This document shows positions 44,335 through 54,224 of a DNA stretch of 64,000 nt, piece after piece (the first letter of the stretch is position 1; each line of letters begins with the position of its first letter). Location of the stretch: the NCBI GenBank assembly GCA_903844815.1, contig CAIMVD010000100.1:47316-111315 (forward strand). The letters run 5' to 3'. The DNA comes from an uncultured Bacteroidota bacterium (GTDB taxonomy: Bacteria > Bacteroidota > Bacteroidia > Bacteroidales > VadinHA17). The notes below the pieces were generated by a model, which saw nothing but the letters and a program-made list of their open reading frames with translations, was not told where the DNA came from and did not search any database. The position numbers and the translations under genes are program-made.

Positions 44335-45561
44335 ATGCAGGTTATTGAAGTCGTCGCACAACAACAGAAAAAAGAGTTTGTAAATTTCCCCAAAGAGTTA
44401 TACAAAGGGGATCTGAATTGGGTTTGCCAGCTCGATTCTTCTGTTGAATCTGTATTTGATCCGGCACATAATCATACTTTCATTCATGGAGAAGCTGTAC
44501 GCTGGATACTTAAGGACAGCAATGGATTAACAATCGGAAGAATAGCTGCTTTTATCGACAGGGTCAGGTCAGCAGCCAATAGTCAGCCCACCGGAGGTAC
44601 AGGCTATTTTGAAGTTATTGAAAACAGGGAAGCTGCCTTTCTTCTTTTCGATAGCGCCCGTGACTGGCTCTCGTCACGCGGAATGGAGGCAATGGACGGT
44701 CCTGTCAATTTTGGTGAAAATGACAATAACTGGGGATTGCTTGTAGAAGGATTTGTTCAGCAGGGTTACGGGATGCCATACCACAAAAGATACTATAAAG
44801 CTTTTTTCGAAGAGTACGGTTTCAGGAACTACTTTGAGCAATATTCGTATCACAGAGAGGTAAGAAACAAAAATAATGAGTTTACAAATTTCCCGCCAAG
44901 GATATTGAAAATTGCGGGATGGCTTTCAAAAAGACCGGGCTATTCCTTCCGCCATTTTGAGATCAGGAACAGGGCAAAATATGTGAAGGATATAGTCGAG
45001 ATTTATAATTCAACCTGGTCTGTCTTCAAAGAAGATTTCACCCCGCTTGATCCGGCTTTTCTGGAGGAGTCATTTATTAAGGCACGGCCCATTATAGACG
45101 AAGAACTTATATGGTTTGCGTATTTTAATGAAAAACCTATTGCCTTTTTTGTATTGTTCCCCGACCTGAACCAAATTTTAAAACATATGAACGGCAAGCT
45201 CGGTATTTTTGGCTTATTGAAGTTTGCATATTACAAGGTGACCCACGAAATGACCAGGACAAGGGCAATCGTGGGGGGAGTACATCCGTCACATCAGAAT
45301 AGCGGTGTTGAGTCGGCCATCTTCCTGCATATTTACGAAACTTTCAAGAAAAAACCATGGTTCCGGGAACTCGAGCTCTCGTGGGTAGGCGACTATAATC
45401 CGAAAATGATTGCGATATATGAAGCACTTGGGGCTGTAAAGGCAAAAACTCACATTACCTTCAGATACCTTATTAACAAGAGGTTGCCCTTTGTCAGGTA
45501 TAAGGATGAGATGACTGAAAAAAGCGGTGGTAAAGAAGATCATTCACAGAAAGAACAATAA
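44335..45561 (+). CDS. YghO-like GNAT family protein
   Basis: A 408-residue protein from the ATG at 44335 (the frame is open to 44302, but family similarity starts here: MQVIEVV, then FVNFPKELYKGDLNWV). It belongs to the family of large GNAT-related proteins annotated as YghO or hypothetical. Motifs include GRIAAFIDR, FGENDNNWGLLVEGF and ELSWVGDYNPKMIAIYEALGA, the last being the GNAT cofactor-binding helix region. The substrate is unknown. It is followed by rpmE2 with its own promoter. Confidence 0.75.
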   Translation: MQVIEVVAQQQKKEFVNFPKELYKGDLNWVCQLDSSVESVFDPAHNHTFIHGEAVRWILKDSNGLTIGRIAAFIDRVRSAANSQPTGGTGYFEVIENREAAFLLFDSARDWLSSRGMEAMDGPVNFGENDNNWGLLVEGFVQQGYGMPYHKRYYKAFFEEYGFRNYFEQYSYHREVRNKNNEFTNFPPRILKIAGWLSKRPGYSFRHFEIRNRAKYVKDIVEIYNSTWSVFKEDFTPLDPAFLEESFIKARPIIDEELIWFAYFNEKPIAFFVLFPDLNQILKHMNGKLGIFGLLKFAYYKVTHEMTRTRAIVGGVHPSHQNSGVESAIFLHIYETFKKKPWFRELELSWVGDYNPKMIAIYEALGAVKAKTHITFRYLINKRLPFVRYKDEMTEKSGGKEDHSQKEQ

Positions 45562-45574
45562 TTATGAAATTCGT

Positions 45575-45605
45575 TTTGCATTTTAAAGAAACTTAATTAA
45601 TTTTG
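45575..45605 (+). promoter_or_regulatory. Promoter of rpmE2
   Basis: TTTG (45575-45578), 19 bases, then TAATTTTG (45598-45605): an exact match to the Bacteroidota -33/-7 layout, 53 bases before the ATG. Confidence 0.7.
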
Positions 45606-45658
45606 CAAACCCTAATTGGGAAAAAATCTGGATAAATAAGGACAAAAAATACAGAGCA

Positions 45659-45922
45659 ATGAAAAAAGGAATTCATCCGGGCAATTACAGGTTTGTAGTA
45701 TTTCAGGACATGTCGAACGGGCATACATTTCTGAGTAAATCTACTGCACCCTCAAAAGAAACAGTTAAATGGGAAGACGGAAGTGAATATCCCCTTCTTA
45801 AACTCGAGATATCAAACACTTCTCACCCGTTCTATACAGGTAAAATGAAGCTTGTCGACACTGCAGGAAGGGTTGATAAATTCATGAACCGTTATAAAGA
45901 TCATGTTGGGAAGAAGAAATAA
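45659..45922 (+). CDS. rpmE2: 50S ribosomal protein L31 type B
   Basis: An 87-residue L31 ([20 protein letters not shown]). It lacks the CxxC zinc pair of type A, so it is the zinc-independent type B, which replaces type A under zinc shortage in some bacteria; many Bacteroidota have only this form. The blocks FLSKSTAPS and [12 protein letters not shown] are typical. It stands alone between its own promoter and a terminator at 45943. Confidence 0.96.
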   Translation: MKKGIHPGNYRFVVFQDMSNGHTFLSKSTAPSKETVKWEDGSEYPLLKLEISNTSHPFYTGKMKLVDTAGRVDKFMNRYKDHVGKKK

Positions 45923-45942
45923 CTTCTGAATCTTTTACAATT

Positions 45943-45972
45943 AAGCCCTCCTTTTCGGGGGCTTTTTGTTTT
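45943..45972 (+). terminator. Rho-independent terminator of rpmE2
   Basis: AAGCCCTC pairs with GGGGGCTT around a CTTTTC loop, then TTTTTGTTTTT. 21 bases after the stop. Confidence 0.8.
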
Positions 45973-46032
45973 TCATGATACCAGGTGGTAAACATTGGCT
46001 ATTTGACCTTAAATTGGTTTGAAAATATTATG

Positions 46033-46040
46033 TAATTTTG
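46033..46040 (+). promoter_or_regulatory. Putative -7 promoter of lon
   Basis: TAATTTTG, 79 bases before the lon ATG. A TTG at 46014 is close to the -33 position but the spacing is short. Confidence 0.45.
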
Positions 46041-46118
46041 ACCTTCGCCTAAACGGTGATAATGTTTCGGTAAAGCGGGTACAAGTCCGTGCAGAGTAGA
46101 TAAAACAGGAAATTCAGG

Positions 46119-48581
46119 ATGGAAAAGAAACAAAGAAAAGCTGTGAGTGAAATATTACTTCCCGATATGCTCGATGGAGATGGTGACATAATACCTATTA
46201 TTGCTGATGGCGACGACGGGGAACTCGATGACGTCGATGTCCCGGAGATAATTCCGGTTCTCTCGCTACGGAATACTGTTCTTTTCCCCGGGGTTGTTCT
46301 TCCTATTTCAATTGGCCGCCCCAAATCAATCCAGCTCGTAAAGGATGCCTATAGCAAGTCCAAAATTGTTGGAACCGTTGCCCAGAAGGATCCGGATATT
46401 GAAAACCCCGAATTTTCCGACCTTCATTTCGTCGGCACTGTAGGCCAGATTGTAAAGCTGCTCGAGATGCCCGACGGATCCACAACAGCCATTATCCAGG
46501 GGAGAAAAAGAATGGTTCTCCAGGAGCTTGTTTCCCATGATCCTTATTTCATGGCCAGAATACTTCCGATGCCGGAATTTAAACCTGAAGTCCTTAGCAA
46601 GGACTTTGATGCCATCGTGGGCTCACTGAAGGATCTGTCGCTGAAAATCATAAAGCTAAACCCTAACATCAGTCCGGAGGCATCTTTTGCAATTAAAAAT
46701 ATCGAAAACAGTACTTACCTGATTAATTTCATCTGTTCTAATACCGATATTAAAGTTCAGGATAAGCAAAGGCTTCTGGAGATAAATAATCTGCGCGACA
46801 GGGGATTTGCCCTCCTTGAATTTCTTGTTCAGGAAATTCAGGTTCTGGAACTGAAGAATGAATTGCAGTCGAAGGTAAAGAACGATCTGGATCAGCAGCA
46901 GCGCGAGTTTCTTCTTCATCAGCAGATGAAGACAATTCAGAATGAACTTGGTGGCAATCCTGTTGAGAAGGAGATTGAAGAGTACCGCAAAAAAGCTGCA
47001 ACCAAGAACTGGACTGAGGATGTAAAGAACGTTTTTGAAAAGGAACTCAATAAACTGTACCGGCTTAATCCGGCAGCAGCAGAATATTCCGTTGAAGTGA
47101 ACTATATCCAGACCCTCCTTGATCTGCCGTGGGCGACATATAGTACAGATAATCTTGATCTTAAAAATGCCAGGCAGGTCCTTGATACTGATCATTTCGG
47201 CCTTGAAGAAGTAAAGGAAAGAATACTGGAGCATCTGGCTGTTCTCAAACTTAAAGGAGACCTTAAATCGCCGATCCTTTGCCTGTATGGCCCTCCCGGT
47301 GTAGGAAAGACATCACTGGGAAGATCGATTGCGAAATCACTTGGCAGGAAGTATGTCAGAATGTCACTTGGGGGTCTGCATGACGAAGCTGAAATACGCG
47401 GACACAGGAAGACTTATATTGGAGCCATGCCTGGAAGGATAATCCAGAGTATTAAAAGAGCGGGTTCTTCAAACCCTGTTTTCATACTTGATGAGATCGA
47501 CAAGGTAGGTCAGGATTACAGGGGCGACCCCTCCTCGGCACTTCTCGAAGTACTGGATCCTGAACAGAACAGTACGTTTTTTGATAATTTCCTTGAAATG
47601 GAATACGATCTTTCTCATGTTCTTTTCATAGCCACAGCCAATAACCTGGCTACAATAAGCCCAGCCCTGCGCGACAGGATGGAACTTATTGAGATCACAG
47701 GCTATATTGTTGAAGAGAAACTCGAGATTGCAAAAAGGCACCTTTTCCCAAAACAGCTTGAGAACCATGGTGTAAAGCCCGAACAGGTTATCGTTGATAA
47801 CCAGACGATGGAAACAGTCATCGAAAAATATACCCGTGAATCGGGTGTCAGGGAACTGGATAAGCGTCTGGCAAAAATTGTCAGAGTGACTGCGAAAAAT
47901 ATTGCATCCGAAATAAAATATGATCCGGTCCTTAACCTGCAGACTCTGTCTGAAATGCTGGGCCCTCAAAAATATATAAGAGACATTTATGCAGGAAATG
48001 AACAGGCGGGTGTTGTAACGGGACTTGCCTGGACAGCGGCGGGAGGAGAGATTCTTTTTGTTGAAACAAGCCTTAGTAAAGGCACTGGTAAACTTACGCT
48101 TACCGGAAACCTTGGAGAGGTGATGAAGGAATCAGCAGTAATAGCACTTGAATACCTCAAGTCGAATGCTGAGATGCTTGAATTGCCTGATAATTTTTCA
48201 GAAAACTGGAATATTCATATCCACGTTCCCGAGGGCGCTATACCAAAAGACGGCCCCTCTGCCGGAGTAACAATGGCAACGTCAATAGCCTCGGCTTTTA
48301 CCCAGAGGAAGGTAAAAAAATACCTTGCAATGACTGGTGAGATTACATTAAGGGGTAAGGTATTGCCTGTAGGAGGTATAAAGGAAAAAATCCTTGCGGC
48401 CAAACGGGCAAGCATAAGGGAGATCATTGTATCGGAAGATAACAGGAAAGATGTGGAAGACATAAAGGAGATTTACATCAGGGGCTTGAAATTTCATTAT
48501 GTCGATACAATAATGAGCGTATTGAAGCACGCTCTTCTGAATCAGAAAGTCAAAAATCCGAAAAAAATCTCTTTCTCATGA
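46119..48581 (+). CDS. lon: ATP-dependent Lon protease
   Basis: An 820-residue cytoplasmic AAA+ serine protease that removes damaged and regulatory proteins. Domains: N-terminal substrate domain (about 45-240, starting [18 protein letters not shown]), AAA+ module (Walker [10 protein letters not shown] near 391; Walker [11 protein letters not shown]), and Lon protease domain with the catalytic Ser in [11 protein letters not shown] (about 714) and the Lys in [13 protein letters not shown] (about 756). The first 40 residues are a short acidic extension. Its stop overlaps the coaD start by four bases (ATGA), so the two are translated together. Confidence 0.97.
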   Translation: MEKKQRKAVSEILLPDMLDGDGDIIPIIADGDDGELDDVDVPEIIPVLSLRNTVLFPGVVLPISIGRPKSIQLVKDAYSKSKIVGTVAQKDPDIENPEFSDLHFVGTVGQIVKLLEMPDGSTTAIIQGRKRMVLQELVSHDPYFMARILPMPEFKPEVLSKDFDAIVGSLKDLSLKIIKLNPNISPEASFAIKNIENSTYLINFICSNTDIKVQDKQRLLEINNLRDRGFALLEFLVQEIQVLELKNELQSKVKNDLDQQQREFLLHQQMKTIQNELGGNPVEKEIEEYRKKAATKNWTEDVKNVFEKELNKLYRLNPAAAEYSVEVNYIQTLLDLPWATYSTDNLDLKNARQVLDTDHFGLEEVKERILEHLAVLKLKGDLKSPILCLYGPPGVGKTSLGRSIAKSLGRKYVRMSLGGLHDEAEIRGHRKTYIGAMPGRIIQSIKRAGSSNPVFILDEIDKVGQDYRGDPSSALLEVLDPEQNSTFFDNFLEMEYDLSHVLFIATANNLATISPALRDRMELIEITGYIVEEKLEIAKRHLFPKQLENHGVKPEQVIVDNQTMETVIEKYTRESGVRELDKRLAKIVRVTAKNIASEIKYDPVLNLQTLSEMLGPQKYIRDIYAGNEQAGVVTGLAWTAAGGEILFVETSLSKGTGKLTLTGNLGEVMKESAVIALEYLKSNAEMLELPDNFSENWNIHIHVPEGAIPKDGPSAGVTMATSIASAFTQRKVKKYLAMTGEITLRGKVLPVGGIKEKILAAKRASIREIIVSEDNRKDVEDIKEIYIRGLKFHYVDTIMSVLKHALLNQKVKNPKKISFS

Positions 48582-49060
48582 ACAGAAAAGCGGTGTTCCC
48601 CGGATCATTCGACCCTTTTACAATAGGCCATGAAGGAATAGTAAGGAGGGCTTTGAGCATTTTTGATGAAATCATAATTGCCGTCGGAGCAAACACTCTT
48701 AAGAAAAACTACTACTCTCTCGAAACGAGGAAGGAGATGATAAAAAGCGTATTTCGCGATGAACCCCGCATCAGGGTTGAACATTATGAGGGGCTTACGG
48801 TTGATTATTGCACTTCAATTGGTGCCGGTTACCTCGTCAGGGGATTGAGGACGGCTGCTGACTTTGAGTTTGAACGTGCGATAGCCCAGGTAAACAGGGT
48901 ACTTGAGGCCGGTATAGAATCGGTATTCCTTCTTACAGTTCCCGAACACAGCCATATTAATTCGACCATAGTACGCGATATTATAAGCAACGGAGGGAAT
49001 GCTTCGATATTTGTTCCTTCGGCAATAGACCTTCGTTCGTTTAAACCGGAGAATAAATAA
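48578..49060 (+). CDS. coaD: Phosphopantetheine adenylyltransferase
   Basis: A 160-residue enzyme that makes dephospho-CoA from 4'-phosphopantetheine and ATP. The nucleotidyltransferase motif is PGSFDPFTIGHEGI (TIGH) and the second site is SINSTIVRDI-like: HSHINSTIVRDI near residue 127. RGLRTAADFEFE is also conserved. It overlaps lon by four bases. Confidence 0.97.
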   Translation: MNRKAVFPGSFDPFTIGHEGIVRRALSIFDEIIIAVGANTLKKNYYSLETRKEMIKSVFRDEPRIRVEHYEGLTVDYCTSIGAGYLVRGLRTAADFEFERAIAQVNRVLEAGIESVFLLTVPEHSHINSTIVRDIISNGGNASIFVPSAIDLRSFKPENK

Positions 49061-49063
49061 AAA

Positions 49064-49681
49064 TCAGGTTCTCAGTACCGATGAGTTGATGACCTCCATC
49101 AGCGAAAGCCATGCGTTGCCTTTAATATTGTTAAGCTCGTCGGGGAGAAGCCACTCAACTTTTGTTATTCCTTCCTCAGTCTGTGGTTCTGAGATCATTT
49201 CACCTCCATATTTCATAAGAAACCAGCTTGTCTGTTTGAGATACGAAATACCCTCCCAGCTGTAGGTATGATAGCTTGTACAAATCAGCTTCATTATCGA
49301 GTGGCCTGAAATGCCGCATTCTTCTCCAACTTCACGGAGAGCACAATCCTCAGGTTTTTCGCCAGGTTCAATATGACCCTTAGGCAGATCGAGCCTGCCT
49401 TTCTTTTCTATGAAAAGATACTTGCCTGAGGTATGCATTACAAGTCCGCCTGCCGCGCCAACCTCGGTAAAGTATATTCGGAATATTTTCCAGATGAGAT
49501 GGATGTCGGTACCGTAAATATTTAATGATTTGATGCTTTTATCGGCCTGGAATTCAGCAATTAAATTATAAAGTTTGCCGGTTTCATTGAATTTATGGAA
49601 TAAGGCGTACTTTTGTAGCCGGTCCGGTTCCGGACTGATAGTAATGAACCTGTTTTCGAAATGAACTTTATAAATATTCAT
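49064..49681 (-). CDS. NUDIX hydrolase
   Basis: A 205-residue protein with a full Nudix box in its middle (starting GHIEPGEKPED and continuing ALREVGEECGI, about residues 105-127), which binds Mg and hydrolyses nucleoside diphosphates linked to another group. The first 70 residues are a separate unrecognised part. Substrate unknown. Its ATG is the reverse of the CAT that directly abuts the pyrE ATG, so the two genes start from one CATATG. The stop is three bases from the convergent coaD stop. Confidence 0.88.
   Translation of the reverse strand: MNIYKVHFENRFITISPEPDRLQKYALFHKFNETGKLYNLIAEFQADKSIKSLNIYGTDIHLIWKIFRIYFTEVGAAGGLVMHTSGKYLFIEKKGRLDLPKGHIEPGEKPEDCALREVGEECGISGHSIMKLICTSYHTYSWEGISYLKQTSWFLMKYGGEMISEPQTEEGITKVEWLLPDELNNIKGNAWLSLMEVINSSVLRT
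49587..49615 (+). promoter_or_regulatory. Promoter of pyrE inside the nudix gene
   Basis: TTG (49587-49589), 18 bases, TACTTTTG (49608-49615), about 67 bases before the pyrE ATG and wholly inside the coding region of the divergent nudix gene. Confidence 0.55.
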
Positions 49682-50317
49682 ATGGACAATTGCGCTAAAA
49701 AAACGGCTGATTATCTTTTACAAATTAACGCAATAAAATTGCAACCGTCAAATCCATTTACCTGGGCATCGGGATGGAAATCACCAATATATTGTGACAA
49801 CCGCAAAACTCTCTCCTTTCCCGAGGTAAGATCCTTCATCAGGGATTCCTTTGCTGACCTTGTTAAAGAAAAATATCCTGAGGCGGAGATGATTGCAGGC
49901 GTTGCTACGGGAGCTATTGCTCATGGTGCCCTGGTTGCCGATAAGATGCAGCTTCCTTTCATCTATGTAAGATCAGGAGCCAAGGAGCATGGACTGGGAA
50001 ACCAGATTGAAGGTTTTTTTAACCCTGGTCAGAAAGTTGTCGTCATCGAAGATCTTATTTCCACAGGGGGGAGCAGTCTTTCCGCAGTTAAAGCCCTTCG
50101 CGAAGCAGGATGTGAAGTTCTTGGAATGGCAGCCATTTTTACCTATGAGTTCAAAAAGGCAAATGACGGTTTTGAAGCTGAAAATTGCAAACTTTTTACA
50201 CTTAGCAACTATTCCGTACTTGTCGATACAGCCCTCAGTACCGGATATATTGGAGAGGCAGAAACAGAGACACTCAAAAACTGGAGGCTTGATCCTGCAT
50301 CGTGGGGTACAAAATAA
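49682..50317 (+). CDS. pyrE: Orotate phosphoribosyltransferase
   Basis: Adds ribose phosphate from PRPP to orotate to make OMP in pyrimidine synthesis. The ATG at 49682 (MDNCAKKTADYLLQINAIK) gives 211 residues, as in relatives; an earlier ATG at 49661 would overlap the nudix gene. The PRPP-binding motif is VVVIEDLISTGGSS, and the orotate region FTWASGWKSPIYCDNR is typical. Confidence 0.96.
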   Translation: MDNCAKKTADYLLQINAIKLQPSNPFTWASGWKSPIYCDNRKTLSFPEVRSFIRDSFADLVKEKYPEAEMIAGVATGAIAHGALVADKMQLPFIYVRSGAKEHGLGNQIEGFFNPGQKVVVIEDLISTGGSSLSAVKALREAGCEVLGMAAIFTYEFKKANDGFEAENCKLFTLSNYSVLVDTALSTGYIGEAETETLKNWRLDPASWGTK

Positions 50318-50351
50318 ATAAAATTGTAAACGAACTTTAAGGTTGATAAAT

Positions 50352-50783
50352 ATGAGTGATCTGTCACATTTTGAGAGCAGAACCGGAAGACTGAACTGCA
50401 CCGCCGAAGAGGTATTCAGGTTTGTTACAGATATCCGGAATTTTGAAAGGTTCGTGCCCCGGAGAACTGTCACAAACTGGAGTGCGGAAAAGGAGTCCTG
50501 TAGCTTTTCAGTCCCGATGGCAGGTAAAGTAAAGGTAAGGCTCGCAGGCACGCAAGAGTATTCAAAGGTGATGTTTAACGGAGATGCCCTCAAGGAGGAC
50601 GACTTTACTTTGTTTCTTGATATCTCAGACAAAAACAACAGCAAAACAGAGGTTAAGGTTTCACTCGCTGCCGATCTGAACCCGATGATTAAGGTAATGG
50701 CTTCGGCTCCTGTTAATCAGTTTCTTGAGATGCTTGTAAAGGAGCTGGAAGGTTTCAGCGACTGGAGCAATATCAGGGAATAA
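50352..50783 (+). CDS. SRPBCC/START-like domain protein
   Basis: A 143-residue protein (ATG at 50352; a TTG three codons earlier is possible) with the pattern of the SRPBCC lipid- or hydrophobe-binding fold: TGRLNCTAEEVFRFVTDIRNFERFVP at the start and a final amphipathic helix (PVNQFLEMLVKELEGF). Ligand and role unknown; genes of this type next to pyrE are common in Bacteroidota. The 3' end overlaps the convergent birA by 11 bases. Confidence 0.7.
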   Translation: MSDLSHFESRTGRLNCTAEEVFRFVTDIRNFERFVPRRTVTNWSAEKESCSFSVPMAGKVKVRLAGTQEYSKVMFNGDALKEDDFTLFLDISDKNNSKTEVKVSLAADLNPMIKVMASAPVNQFLEMLVKELEGFSDWSNIRE

Positions 50784-51513
50784 AAGCAACCTCCTTAAAA
50801 CCATAGTTCTGGATGAGCCCGTTTCGCCGGCTGATATTAAGCCTGCCTTCATCGGCGACTGATTCTATCCGACCTGAGAACTGTCCATCCTGATCGGTAT
50901 ATTCATTCCATGTTCCCAGCCGGTAAAGCTTTGAAGTGTAATCAGATCTGATCTTTGACCAGTCTTCCGACAGTAGTTGTTTATATCTGATATCAAGGTC
51001 GCTGATAAGCTGGTTCAGGCAGGTTTGAATATCGTAAGTCACTCCTGTAACCATCCTCAGGGAAACCGGATTTGGTGCATCGCTTAAAAATTTATCCTGG
51101 TTAATGTTAAGGCCGATACCTGCGATTGAATATTCAATAGTATCGGCCATTATGGAATTCTCAATAAGAACACCTGCTATTTTGTCATTGTTTACATAAA
51201 TGTCATTTGGCCATTTTATTGAACAAACCGGGGTATGACGCAATATAAAGTCACAAATTCCAAGAGATATAGTCTCGGAGATGAGGAATTGTTTCTCGGG
51301 TCCTATAATTTCAGGAAATAGTATTACGCTGATTAACAGGTTCTTGTTTTCTTCGCTTTCCCATTTATTATCTTTTTGACCCCTTCCGGCCGACTGATGA
51401 CCGGCGCAGATAACTGCTCCTTCGTTGAGCGAAGATTCCTTAAGAAGTCGGGCTGCCTCGCTGTTTGTTGATGGCAGATGGTCATAAAAATATATATTCG
51501 ATCCTATGATCAT
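50773..51513 (-). CDS. birA: Biotin--[acetyl-CoA-carboxylase] ligase
   Basis: A 246-residue ligase that attaches biotin to carboxylase carrier proteins. The biotin-AMP loop is seen as HQSAGRGQKDNKWESE and the catalytic segment as SIKWPNDIYVNNDKIAGV; the C-terminal SH3-like domain follows (about 200-246). There is no N-terminal DNA-binding domain, so it is the ligase-only form. It is divergent from rsfS. Confidence 0.93.
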   Translation of the reverse strand: MIIGSNIYFYDHLPSTNSEAARLLKESSLNEGAVICAGHQSAGRGQKDNKWESEENKNLLISVILFPEIIGPEKQFLISETISLGICDFILRHTPVCSIKWPNDIYVNNDKIAGVLIENSIMADTIEYSIAGIGLNINQDKFLSDAPNPVSLRMVTGVTYDIQTCLNQLISDLDIRYKQLLSEDWSKIRSDYTSKLYRLGTWNEYTDQDGQFSGRIESVADEGRLNISRRNGLIQNYGFKEVAFIP

Positions 51514-51630
51514 GATTATCAGATATATGCCAACTACTTAATTGATTTTAGCCATATCGGAGCGGTTTGTGCAAAGATTGGCACTGAAATTGCAAACCCG
51601 TTATTAATACAAAAATACAGATAAAAGTGG

Positions 51631-51638
51631 TACTTTTG
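51631..51638 (+). promoter_or_regulatory. Putative -7 promoter of the rsfS-ftsH-cdsA-psd operon
   Basis: TACTTTTG, 30 bases before the rsfS ATG. No clear -33 element. Confidence 0.45.
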
Positions 51639-51667
51639 CAGCTTAATTTGAAACTGAAAAATATTTA

Positions 51668-52036
51668 ATGAAGAAAAAATCCGACGAAACTGATCTTCTT
51701 CTTAGCAGCGTTGTTAAGGGAATTTTTGAAAAGAAAGGTCAGAATGTCCTGAAAATTGATTTAAGGAAACTGGAAAACAGGATATCCGATTATTTTGTTA
51801 TATGTCAGGCCCAGTCCACCACCCAGGTAAGTTCGATAGCAGATTCAATCGATGATGTTGTAAGGAAGGAAGCAAATGATAAACCTTCGCATATTGAAGG
51901 ACTAAACAATTGTTTCTGGGTTCTTCTGGATTACGGTTCCGTGGTTGTACACGTTTTTCTTGAGGAATACAGGAGCTTTTACAGTCTTGAGTCATTGTGG
52001 GCCGATGCAAAAATTGAAAGTTTAGTTGATGAATAG
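51668..52036 (+). CDS. rsfS: Ribosome silencing factor RsfS
   Basis: A 122-residue protein that binds L14 on the 50S subunit and stops subunit joining when nutrients are short. Typical blocks: VLKIDLRKLENRISDYFVIC, SSIADSIDDVV and NNCFWVLLDYGSVVVHVFLEEYRSFYSLE. First gene of a tight run with ftsH (17 bases), cdsA and psd. Confidence 0.95.
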   Translation: MKKKSDETDLLLSSVVKGIFEKKGQNVLKIDLRKLENRISDYFVICQAQSTTQVSSIADSIDDVVRKEANDKPSHIEGLNNCFWVLLDYGSVVVHVFLEEYRSFYSLESLWADAKIESLVDE

Positions 52037-52053
52037 AAGTAAGTAAAACAGAT

Positions 52054-54213
52054 ATGGCAGAAAATTTAAACAATAATAATAACCAGGGGCCCGAAAAAAA
52101 AGGCGACAAGAGCCTGAGGCCCCGATTTAATTCAAACTGGATCTTTGCAATACTTGCTGTATCGCTGATCCTGTTCCAGGTTTTTTATTCAGGAAAGCCG
52201 GTTCAGTCGACCACCACCAGCAAGATTAAAGAGATGATTGCCAGTCGTGATATTGACAAGATAGTCGTTGTAAACAAGGAGAAGGCAGAGATTTTCCTGA
52301 AGAAAGCAGCAGTCGAGTCAGGAAAGTATCCCGATGTCCCAAAACCGGGTTCCGGATTTGGAATGTCGGTACCAAAAGCCGACTATACTTATAATATTGG
52401 AGATATTGGAAATTTTGAACCATTTCTGATTGAAGCACAGAAGGGTGCAGGTTATGATGACAAAGAGATCATCTATCCTGAATACATAACCCGGAAGAAT
52501 TACCTTGCTGAGGCACTTTCATGGCTTCTTTTTCCGGCCTTGCTGATAGTCCTGTGGCTCTTTCTTATGAAGAGAATGTCGGGAGGCGGTGCCGGAGGTG
52601 CCGGAGGAATTTTCAACGTAGGAAAGTCGAGAGCTCAGATCTTCGATAAGGACACAAACGTCAAGCTGAACTTCACTGATGTGGCAGGTCTTGAAGAGGC
52701 GAAGACAGAGGTTATGGAGATAGTTGATTTCCTTAAAAATCCCAAGAAATATACCCAGCTAGGGGGTAAAATACCAAAAGGAGCGCTTCTGATAGGTCCT
52801 CCCGGAACAGGAAAGACAATGCTTGCAAAGGCAGTCGCCGGTGAAGCAAATGTTCCGTTCTTTTCAATATCCGGTTCCGATTTCGTTGAGATGTTCGTTG
52901 GAGTGGGAGCCTCCAGAGTAAGGGACCTCTTTAAACAGGCTAAGGAAAAAGCCCCCTGTATAGTATTCATCGATGAGATCGATGCTGTTGGCCGGGCAAG
53001 GGGACGGAATGCTAATTTCGGCTCCAATGATGAGCGTGAAAATACTCTCAATCAGCTCCTTACCGAGATGGATGGTTTCGGAACCAACATGGGAGTAATA
53101 ATCCTTGCGGCAACAAACAGGGCTGATATTCTCGACAGGGCATTGATGCGTGCCGGACGATTCGATCGTCAGATTCATGTTGAATTGCCCGATCTTGTCG
53201 AAAGGGAAGCAATTTTCAAGGTGCATCTCAGGCCAATTAAACTGGAAAAGGACTTTGACGTAGCATTCCTCTCAAAGCAGACACCCGGTTTCTCGGGAGC
53301 AGATATTGCGAACGTTTGCAACGAGGCTGCCCTGATCGCTGCCAGGAGGAACAAATTAGTTGTAGAGAAGCAGGATTTCCTTGATGCTGTCGACAGAATA
53401 GTGGGCGGACTCGAGAGGAAGACAAAGATAATCTCAGCCATTGAGAAAAAGACAATTGCTTATCATGAAGCAGGGCATGCAACTGTCAGCTGGATGCTCG
53501 AATATGCCAGCCCTCTTCTGAAGGTTACAATAATTCCGCGTGGAAGAGCTCTGGGAGCAGCCTGGTATCTTCCTGAGGAACGACAACTTACAACACGCGA
53601 ACAGATACTCGACGAGATGGCCTACGCACTTGGCGGACGTGCTGCTGAAGAACTTATTTTCGGCAAGATATCGACAGGAGCACTGAGCGATCTGGAAAAG
53701 ATTACCAAGCAGGCCTATGCAATGGTTGCCTATTTTGGCATGAGCGATAAAGTTGGACATATAAGTTTCTACGACTCAAGCGGACAATCGGATTTCGGAT
53801 TCACAAAACCTTACAGCGAAAAAACAGCTGAACTCATTGACGAGGAGGTTAATCTTATTATTGCAGAATCATACGTAAGGGCAAAAGAGGTACTTTCGGG
53901 AAATATGAAGGGACTTACTGAACTTGCAGAGATACTTCTCGACAAAGAGGTTATCTTTAGCGAAGACCTTGAGAAGATTTTCGGTAAGAGGAAAGCTGAG
54001 TTACTCAAAGACGAACGGGATGCTGCAGCAGGTATTACTGTGAGTTCAGATAAAAAAGAAGCCGAAAAGTCAGTCAGGAAGACAAAGAAAGAGGTGAGCC
54101 CTGAAAAGTCAGAGCCAAAGAAAACAAAGAAGGTATCCAGATCGGTTATTGAAGAAGCAAGCGCTGAGAAACCTGCAAAAAAGGCAAAGGGGAAAAACAA
54201 GGATAAAGCATAA
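52054..54213 (+). CDS. ftsH: ATP-dependent zinc metalloprotease FtsH
   Basis: A 719-residue inner-membrane AAA+ protease for quality control of membrane proteins. Two membrane helices (about 27-45 and 150-172) enclose a periplasmic part. Walker A is GPPGTGKTM near 248, Walker [12 protein letters not shown], second region of homology [11 protein letters not shown], and zinc site HEAGH near 471. The C terminus ends in a lysine-rich tail (from about 665) with repeated KKTKK-like motifs, longer than usual. It is followed 11 bases later by cdsA. Confidence 0.97.
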   Translation: MAENLNNNNNQGPEKKGDKSLRPRFNSNWIFAILAVSLILFQVFYSGKPVQSTTTSKIKEMIASRDIDKIVVVNKEKAEIFLKKAAVESGKYPDVPKPGSGFGMSVPKADYTYNIGDIGNFEPFLIEAQKGAGYDDKEIIYPEYITRKNYLAEALSWLLFPALLIVLWLFLMKRMSGGGAGGAGGIFNVGKSRAQIFDKDTNVKLNFTDVAGLEEAKTEVMEIVDFLKNPKKYTQLGGKIPKGALLIGPPGTGKTMLAKAVAGEANVPFFSISGSDFVEMFVGVGASRVRDLFKQAKEKAPCIVFIDEIDAVGRARGRNANFGSNDERENTLNQLLTEMDGFGTNMGVIILAATNRADILDRALMRAGRFDRQIHVELPDLVEREAIFKVHLRPIKLEKDFDVAFLSKQTPGFSGADIANVCNEAALIAARRNKLVVEKQDFLDAVDRIVGGLERKTKIISAIEKKTIAYHEAGHATVSWMLEYASPLLKVTIIPRGRALGAAWYLPEERQLTTREQILDEMAYALGGRAAEELIFGKISTGALSDLEKITKQAYAMVAYFGMSDKVGHISFYDSSGQSDFGFTKPYSEKTAELIDEEVNLIIAESYVRAKEVLSGNMKGLTELAEILLDKEVIFSEDLEKIFGKRKAELLKDERDAAAGITVSSDKKEAEKSVRKTKKEVSPEKSEPKKTKKVSRSVIEEASAEKPAKKAKGKNKDKA

Positions 54214-54224
54214 AAAGGAGAATT

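Noticed and set aside
47469..47969. Open frame of 166 codons on the minus strand inside lon
   Set aside because: It lies wholly antisense to strongly conserved Lon AAA+ code, has no family pattern and is low in complexity of composition. It is a shadow frame.
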